From contig JANQRB010000128.1 of NCBI GenBank assembly GCA_028284775.1, positions 1 through 47,430 of the forward strand: a stretch of 47,430 nt of DNA. The letters are read 5' to 3'. Positions 42,599 through 47,430 of this stretch are shown piece by piece; position 1 is the first letter of the stretch, and the number at the start of each line of letters is the position of its first letter. The notes below the pieces were generated by a model, which ran no database searches, had not been told where the DNA came from, and was given only the letters and a program-made list of their open reading frames with translations. Source of the DNA: Candidatus Kapaibacterium sp. (GTDB lineage: Bacteria > Bacteroidota > Ignavibacteria > Kapaibacteriales > UBA7675). A program made the position numbers and the translations under genes.

Positions 42599-44176
42599 TC
42601 AGACAGGTATTTTATCGTCCAGGGTGAACAAGCCGGTTTTGGAGAGCTCTTTGCCTTCCCGCATTCTGGCGCTGAAGACATCGGCAATCGCCTGCTTCTG
42701 CCGCCGGGCGTCCGTCCAGAAGAGAATCTCCATTATTCCCAGCGGCTCGCGCCGATCTTCTTCGTGCAGAATGTCGATCAGACCGTTAAAGAGAAATGCC
42801 AGCGTTTTGTCTGAACTCTCTTTGTCGGCCGAGTTAACCAGTTTGCGAACGGCATTGACAACCAGACTTTCGTAGTTGCTGAACTGACTGTGTTTATGCA
42901 GGTAGCGATATGTCGAACGGAACATGTGCTCCAGGGCATCGAAGTGCTGAAGCTCATAGTGAATTATCAGTTGAAAGACTCTGGTAAAGACCTGGATGTC
43001 CTGCCGCGGCTCCATATCGCTTCTGTCCAGGATGGCACTGATGAGCTCGAGCGCCTTGCTGAAATTGCCAAGCAGAAAATACAAGATACTGCAATTGTAG
43101 CAGATGGTTATCAGGCGGTTCGGTTGAATTTTATCCCAGAAGGCGGCGCGACCTTCAACGATGCGCTCGGCGACGCTCTGTCCCTGGGTCAGAGAGCCTT
43201 CGTTAAGATGATACATGAGTTCGAGATAATATTCGATTTCGAACTTGTTAATCTCCGCCGCAAAGGAATTGCAGGGCAACTCTTTAATTTTGACCAAAGC
43301 CTGCTGGAAGTCGTCGAATCTGCGCAGCGCCAGGCAGCAGTTTAAATAGTTGCTCAGATACTGGCGATAGGCATCGGGCGTATCTCGCAGTTGTTGCTCG
43401 TTGCTTTCCCAGATAGCGACGGCCTCGCGGTAATGAACCAGGGCCTCTTCCAGCTCGCCCATCATCCAGTAGTAACCGCCGAGGGTTTCGGCCCGGGCGA
43501 TTTGCGCCTGAAAGGTGCTGGCGCGTTCCGGCGACTGCAGCCAGGGACTCGCGCGAATATCTTCCAGCTTCTCACGGTCGTCGGCCGTCGGCACATTCAG
43601 AAAACGGCGACCGATTGACTTCATCGTATCCATAAGAATCAGATATTGTCCGGTGTTGTGCAGGTAATCCGAGGTTGACTTGACGGCGGCGCAATGCGTC
43701 TGGAATTCATCGTCCAGCGTGTCCTGCGTGTTCTTAAAAAGCAGTTTGCGTTCCCAGGCCAGGATTTCCATCAGGTAGGCATGACGCTCGTAGGATTCGG
43801 CCTTCTTGCGAGCCCGGCCGATAAGTTTTCGGCAGCTTTTATACAGTCCCTTGTTGTAAACGATTTCGATATGGGCCAGCAGTTCGCGCAGCTCGGCGTT
43901 GACGTTTTTGCCCGCATTGAATGCCGCCAGGCTATTAAGCAGAAGGTTTGTTAACTGATACTTGAGGCTGGCCAGGTGTTTGCTGAAGCCGCCCTGACGC
44001 AGCAAAACATTCAGCTGCTGTTCGTCGCACGAGCCGGTCTTGTCGATCGCATCGAAGAGGCGCGTGTATTGATTGCTGCCTTCCCTGGTGTAAAAAGTGG
44101 CGTACAACTTAAAGTAGCGCTTTTCCTGCTTAGACAGAGAATGGATCAATTGATGAAGTTCGCTAGAAGTGCTCAT
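42599..44176 (-). CDS. Helical-repeat (TPR-like) protein, paralogue 2
   Basis: 525 residues, no signal peptide, helical throughout. The N-terminal LHQLIHSLSKQEKRYFKLYA, YTRLFDAIDKTGS and LKYQLTNLLLNSLAAFNAG match the pattern of paralogue 1 (30516-32048). TPR-like pairs follow (GGYYWMMGELEEALVHYREA, YLSNYLNCCLALRRFDDFQQ, CYNCSILYFLLGNFSKALEL). Family of unknown function widespread in Bacteroidota; probably a cytoplasmic scaffold or regulator. It is divergent from the small gene at 44480 across a 303-base region, the same arrangement as paralogue 1. Confidence 0.8.
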   Translation of the reverse strand: MSTSSELHQLIHSLSKQEKRYFKLYATFYTREGSNQYTRLFDAIDKTGSCDEQQLNVLLRQGGFSKHLASLKYQLTNLLLNSLAAFNAGKNVNAELRELLAHIEIVYNKGLYKSCRKLIGRARKKAESYERHAYLMEILAWERKLLFKNTQDTLDDEFQTHCAAVKSTSDYLHNTGQYLILMDTMKSIGRRFLNVPTADDREKLEDIRASPWLQSPERASTFQAQIARAETLGGYYWMMGELEEALVHYREAVAIWESNEQQLRDTPDAYRQYLSNYLNCCLALRRFDDFQQALVKIKELPCNSFAAEINKFEIEYYLELMYHLNEGSLTQGQSVAERIVEGRAAFWDKIQPNRLITICYNCSILYFLLGNFSKALELISAILDRSDMEPRQDIQVFTRVFQLIIHYELQHFDALEHMFRSTYRYLHKHSQFSNYESLVVNAVRKLVNSADKESSDKTLAFLFNGLIDILHEEDRREPLGIMEILFWTDARRQKQAIADVFSARMREGKELSKTGLFTLDDKIPV

Positions 44177-44479
44177 TGCTCTTTCGTCTTTAGAGTTTTT
44201 GCCGACCCATTGTGACCGCGGCTATGAAAAATTATGAATTTACGGCGCTGATATTTAGCTGAACAATCTATTTCCGTCAATCTCCAAAAAGTCCCTAATT
44301 TCGCCAAAATTGGCCTTTTTCAGGACGTGAGGAGAGTTAAGTTCGCTAAGGGACGCGCAATGGAAACTCTATTTTGTGCCGGATCTGGCTTTCCCGGAGC
44401 GCCCTGCGGTCATAGATTGCCGCTGTGATTCGATAAGATGGGAGTCACAATCATATCTCACAATCCCTGAGAGGTTTCC
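44177..44479. promoter_or_regulatory. Divergent promoter region
   Basis: 303 bases between the helical-repeat gene and the plus-strand gene at 44480. A ribosome-binding site GAGAGG lies just before 44480. No promoter boxes confidently assigned. Confidence 0.4.
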
Positions 44480-44962
44480 ATGTCGGACCAAATTCTACAG
44501 GCGGAAAACGGGTTGTCCAGCCCGGCACAGAAAGATCCGCAACAAGATCCCAAGATGAGCGTGCCCACGTATACAAGCGTGCCGGGACTGCTGAATTCGC
44601 TGATTACGGCTACGATGTTTCCCGATCCGGGTCAACCCGGAACTTACAACATCGAAGTAAAAATCATGGCATACGGCTCGCCGAATACTCAAATGCTGAC
44701 GCTCGACACGCTGATGTCCGTCGCGCCGGGCGAACTGCGTCCCATGAATAGCGCTGCTACGTCCCTGCCGCCGAGCTCCGATGACCTTGCGGCGCAGATC
44801 ACGGTTACCGGATTGGGGCTGCGCCTGAGCGGCGACAGCAATCAGGGATTTACTGTTAGCCTCGAACCGCTCGATGGTACCAACGGCAGCGGCAACATCA
44901 ACCTGTCGTGGACAATTGGTTCTTTGGATATGGAGATGACCGATCCGCCGTTCTATGTCTGA
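44480..44962 (+). CDS. Protein of unknown function, divergent from helical-repeat paralogue 2
   Basis: 160 residues; GAGAGG 8 bases before the ATG. No signal peptide. The N-terminal ~30 residues are polar and probably disordered (SDQILQAENGLSSPAQKDPQ). The rest has alternating strands with Gly/Ser/Asn turns (TYNIEVKIMAYGSPN, LAAQITVTGLGLRLSGDSNQ, FTVSLEPLDGTNGSGNINLS, WTIGSLDMEMTDPPFYV), suggesting a small beta-sandwich. No family recognised. It may precede the toxin-complex gene at 46035 in one locus, but more than 1 kb separates them. Confidence 0.65.
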   Translation: MSDQILQAENGLSSPAQKDPQQDPKMSVPTYTSVPGLLNSLITATMFPDPGQPGTYNIEVKIMAYGSPNTQMLTLDTLMSVAPGELRPMNSAATSLPPSSDDLAAQITVTGLGLRLSGDSNQGFTVSLEPLDGTNGSGNINLSWTIGSLDMEMTDPPFYV

Positions 44963-46034
44963 GATCATGTGATGCAAGCCAGTTTAACATGACAGTCACA
45001 AATTCGAATCAATGCCGGCAATCAACTGCGGTGTGCAGGCTGCCGCCGGCGCTGAATCAGAAAGCAGACATGGCAACCTTCTCCGGAAGCACCTGACAGT
45101 GCTTCGCTCCGCTGCCGGGCTTTCGCGCCCTATAGACTGAACGCGTTTCCAAACGTGAGTCGGGTCCGGGTGTGAAAGGCCGGCGGCCGGAGAGGGGACT
45201 AAGAGGATCATCGCAGATCGTCGAGGTCTCAGTGCACCGGTAGAGGCAATCAGGCTTCAGATATCTTGTTGGCGCGACCTGGCAACGCCATTCGCTTTGA
45301 GCGTCAATTGTCATCGACGCGCGACATCGTTTTAACATTATTTAACGTGCATTTCGGAATGAACAGCAAATTGCGATGACTAATGAGTCCCTTGCTTTTA
45401 TCACACAGGCTCGTCCCGGCGATCAGCGCATTCTGCCGGACTTTATCATGACATCCGGACACATGGCTGCAAGGGTCAACTCTACTTTTAACACATGGAA
45501 ACCGGACTCTACCTGGGCGGCAGGAATACGCAGCCCGGCGACAGGTAGGATGTGTACTATTACTGGCCGCAATAAGGCAAACATCAGCCTTGGCGCCGCG
45601 AAAATGTCGGCCCGGCTACGTTTCGCCTTCAACATTTAGCCGGCGGCAGACACCTGGGCGCCAGCCATGGCGAGGCCATTACGAAAAAATTCAGCGGTGT
45701 CGAATTGCTGCTGTGGCGGGAGCAAATCTGAAGCGCGCCGCAGCGACCGCAATTGCGATTTCCAAACAGTGATACAATTACTTAAACAACTGTTCGCATG
45801 GACAGTGGCCTCCGATTGCCCTCAGTTGCCCTTCGGAGGTATTTCCGGCGCCTGAAGAATTTTCTGATCAACTGATATCAGCTTAGGCAAGAGCGTTAAT
45901 AAAATAAGCACCTTCAGTAGAACGTGCCGGCAGATTCTATGCCGTCGGCGCTATGGCGCCGCATTGCCTCCGGTCGACTCCGAATGTCGAAAGTGCCGGG
46001 GCAGCTATCGATAATCTGTTAAACTCATCGCACA
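44963..46034. other. Gene-poor kilobase upstream of the toxin-complex gene
   Basis: I find no gene with a ribosome-binding site and family-like sequence. One stretch (45480-45770) can be read as short protein-like pieces only with several stops (GLYLGGRNTQPGDR, HLGASHGEAITKKFSGVELL), which could be the residue of a lost gene, but this is weak. Confidence 0.4.
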
Positions 46035-47430
46035 ATGAAAAAAGACAACAAGATAAATATCCCGTCGATCGATCTGCCGCAGGGCGGTGGCGCAGTGAAA
46101 GGAATAGGCGAATCTTTCGAAGCCGCAGCCTTCACCGGCGGCGCCTCGCTGACGATACCTCTGCCCGTCACCTCTGCGCGTGACTTAACGCCTTCACTAA
46201 ACCTGAGTTACAACTCGGGCGGGGGCAACGGCGCCTTCGGGCTCGGCTTCAGTCTGTCGCTGCCCTCGATTATGCGTCGGACGGACAAAGGAATTCCGCG
46301 CTATCGGGACCAGGACGATTTCGTGCTGGGCGGCAATGTCCTGGTGCCGAAATTGGTGGACGGCAGTTCAAAGCGCGAATGTCGGACACTGGCGCGCGAC
46401 GGCCGCAACTGGCGCGTCTGTGTCTTTCTGCCGCGCCTGGAAGGGAGCTTCGATCGCATCGAGCAGTGGGTGGATACGGCCAACGGCTTATCCTTCTGGC
46501 AGGTAGTCGACAAAGCCAACATTACGTCCGTCTATGGCGCCAGCGACACAGCGCGGGTCGCCAATCCCGATGACCCGGCGCAGATCGCCGAATGGCTGAT
46601 CGAAGAACAATGGGACAGCAAAGGCAATCGTATCCTGTACGATTATAAAGCGGAAGACGGCCTTAACATTCCCGATCGCATCTACGAGCGTAACCGCCAG
46701 TGCTGCGCGCAGCGCTACCTCCAGCGCATTCGTTACGGTAACTACCTGCCGTCGGCAACAGAGCAGGAGGAATTCGCTTTTGAGCTGGTTTTCGACTACG
46801 GTGAATATGATCTCGACGACGTGGAACAGGCCGGCAGCGATCCCTATACCCCGCTGCGCGCGTGGCCGGTGCGATCCGACATTTTTTCCAGCTATCGCAG
46901 CGGTTTTGAAATTCGGACCTACCGCCTCTGCCGCGCTGTTATGTTGTTCCACAACTTTCCGGATGAGCTGGGAAGGCCGCATACGCTGGTGCGCGCTACC
47001 CGCCTGCATCACGACGAGACACCCTCGTTTTCCTTTCTGCGTTCCGTAGAGCAGGAGGGCTATCGTCCCGCCGCCGATCTTGCCTACGAGCGTCAGGCGC
47101 TGCCGCCGCTGGATCTGTCTTATACGCCATTTGCGCCATCGTCGACGCCCGAGTACCAGCAAATGCGCCGCAGCGACGGCGGGGCTATCCCGGGCTATCT
47201 CAACGGCGCGGGCTTCGCGCCGGTCGACCTGAACGGCGAAGGGCTTCCTGGCCTGCTTTATAGCGAGGACAAGGGCGCCCTGTATCTCGCGCCCGAGGGC
47301 GACGGCCTGTATGGCGTCCCCACACCGCCCGCCCGCTTCCCGATTGACGCAGACCTGCGCGATCCCGGCAATTCCTTAGCGGATCTCGATGGCGACGGCC
47401 GCCTTGAACTGGTGCATGCGACAGCCGAGC
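46035..47430 (+). CDS. SpvB/TcdB-type toxin-complex protein, 3' partial
   Basis: 465 codons are visible and the frame stays open to the window edge. N-terminal SpvB domain: INIPSIDLPQGGGAVKGIG, AAAFTGGASLTIPLPV, SLNLSYNSGGGNGAFGLGF, then SLPSIMRRTDKGIPRY and DDFVLGGNVLVPKLVDG, the standard opening of toxin-complex B proteins. The region ~215-360 (QWDSKGNRILYDYKAEDG, LQRIRYGNYLPSATEQEEFA, GFEIRTYRLCRAVMLFHNF) matches the TcdB/TcaC middle part. Near the edge FG-GAP-like repeats appear (FAPVDLNGEGLPGLLYSED, NSLADLDGDGRLELVHATAE). In known Tc toxins the B-C shell encloses a toxic C-terminal payload. No signal peptide. The payload lies outside the window. Confidence 0.9.
   Translation, partial: MKKDNKINIPSIDLPQGGGAVKGIGESFEAAAFTGGASLTIPLPVTSARDLTPSLNLSYNSGGGNGAFGLGFSLSLPSIMRRTDKGIPRYRDQDDFVLGGNVLVPKLVDGSSKRECRTLARDGRNWRVCVFLPRLEGSFDRIEQWVDTANGLSFWQVVDKANITSVYGASDTARVANPDDPAQIAEWLIEEQWDSKGNRILYDYKAEDGLNIPDRIYERNRQCCAQRYLQRIRYGNYLPSATEQEEFAFELVFDYGEYDLDDVEQAGSDPYTPLRAWPVRSDIFSSYRSGFEIRTYRLCRAVMLFHNFPDELGRPHTLVRATRLHHDETPSFSFLRSVEQEGYRPAADLAYERQALPPLDLSYTPFAPSSTPEYQQMRRSDGGAIPGYLNGAGFAPVDLNGEGLPGLLYSEDKGALYLAPEGDGLYGVPTPPARFPIDADLRDPGNSLADLDGDGRLELVHATAE

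Noticed and set aside
45376..45639. Plus-strand frame of 87 codons
   Set aside because: No ribosome-binding site, no family-like sequence; the region is better described as non-coding or remnant.
1..47430. CRISPR arrays, tRNA or rRNA genes
   Set aside because: No regularly spaced repeats, no T-arm-like GGTTCGANTCC in a cloverleaf context and no ribosomal RNA motifs were seen by eye; a tRNAscan/Infernal run would settle it.

Overview
The window looks like a chromosomal segment of a free-living Gram-negative bacterium of the Bacteroidota/FCB group. The main reason is that six proteins end in a C-terminal type IX secretion (T9SS) type-A sorting domain (pattern YPNP/xPNP, a beta-sandwich, then GxYxxxV), a system confined to that group. 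Two paralogues of the RYFKLxA-type helical-repeat family, a protein resembling the small Bacteroidota family DUF6686, and an IS1182-type element fit this. Base composition is fairly GC-rich and several genes have clear Shine-Dalgarno sequences (AAAGGAGG, GGAGG, GGAG), which suggests a deeper FCB lineage rather than classical Bacteroidia; that last step is inference, and I cannot name a genus.

Layout. 1-3.5 kb: the C-terminal part of a T9SS cargo, a terminator, and a secreted CotH-kinase-like protein. 3.8-5.8 kb: a DUF6686-like protein, an ArsR regulator with an overlapping SRPBCC partner and a palindrome on its start codon, and a short BLUF blue-light receptor. 6.3-8.9 kb: an ECF sigma factor, an overlapping zinc-finger/FecR anti-sigma factor and an exported protein. 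9-13.1 kb (minus strand): a two-PDZ T9SS cargo and a T9SS-tagged glycoside-hydrolase-like protein. 13.3-17.2 kb: a MOP-superfamily flippase and a large protein with a C-terminal M48-like metallopeptidase domain. 17.46-19.23 kb: an intact IS1182-family element that split a hairpin of a dispersed intergenic repeat. 19.4-21.3 kb: another T9SS cargo, then a gene-poor kilobase and the decayed remains of an outer-membrane-barrel gene. 23.4-25.8 kb: a second ECF sigma factor with a very unusual anti-sigma-like protein (one inner-membrane helix plus a C-terminal beta-barrel) and a lipoprotein. 25.9-28.4 kb: two more T9SS cargoes. 28.7-33.4 kb: small exported proteins and a helical-repeat protein divergent from an exported barrel-like protein.

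33.5-36.2 kb holds the most striking gene: a full-length calcium-type protein-arginine deiminase (PAD) closely resembling vertebrate PADs, with every catalytic residue present, preceded by an AT-rich gene of unknown function. 36.4-42.2 kb: a membrane protein with an Ada-like cysteine motif, an APH-fold kinase, a tandem pair of duplicated lipoproteins, a second copy of the dispersed repeat, an Ric/ScdA iron-sulfur repair protein and a YiiX-like permuted NlpC/P60 protein. 42.6-47.4 kb: the second helical-repeat paralogue, again divergent from a gene of unknown function, and the start of a large SpvB/TcdB-type toxin-complex protein that runs off the right edge.

How it works together: most of the window encodes envelope, secreted and surface proteins. 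Two sigma/anti-sigma modules probably report on envelope state. The strongest candidates for undescribed biology are the PAD locus (bacterial protein citrullination with unknown substrates) and the sigma/barrel-anti-sigma/lipoprotein module, whose architecture could carry an outer-membrane signal to a cytoplasmic sigma factor in one polypeptide.
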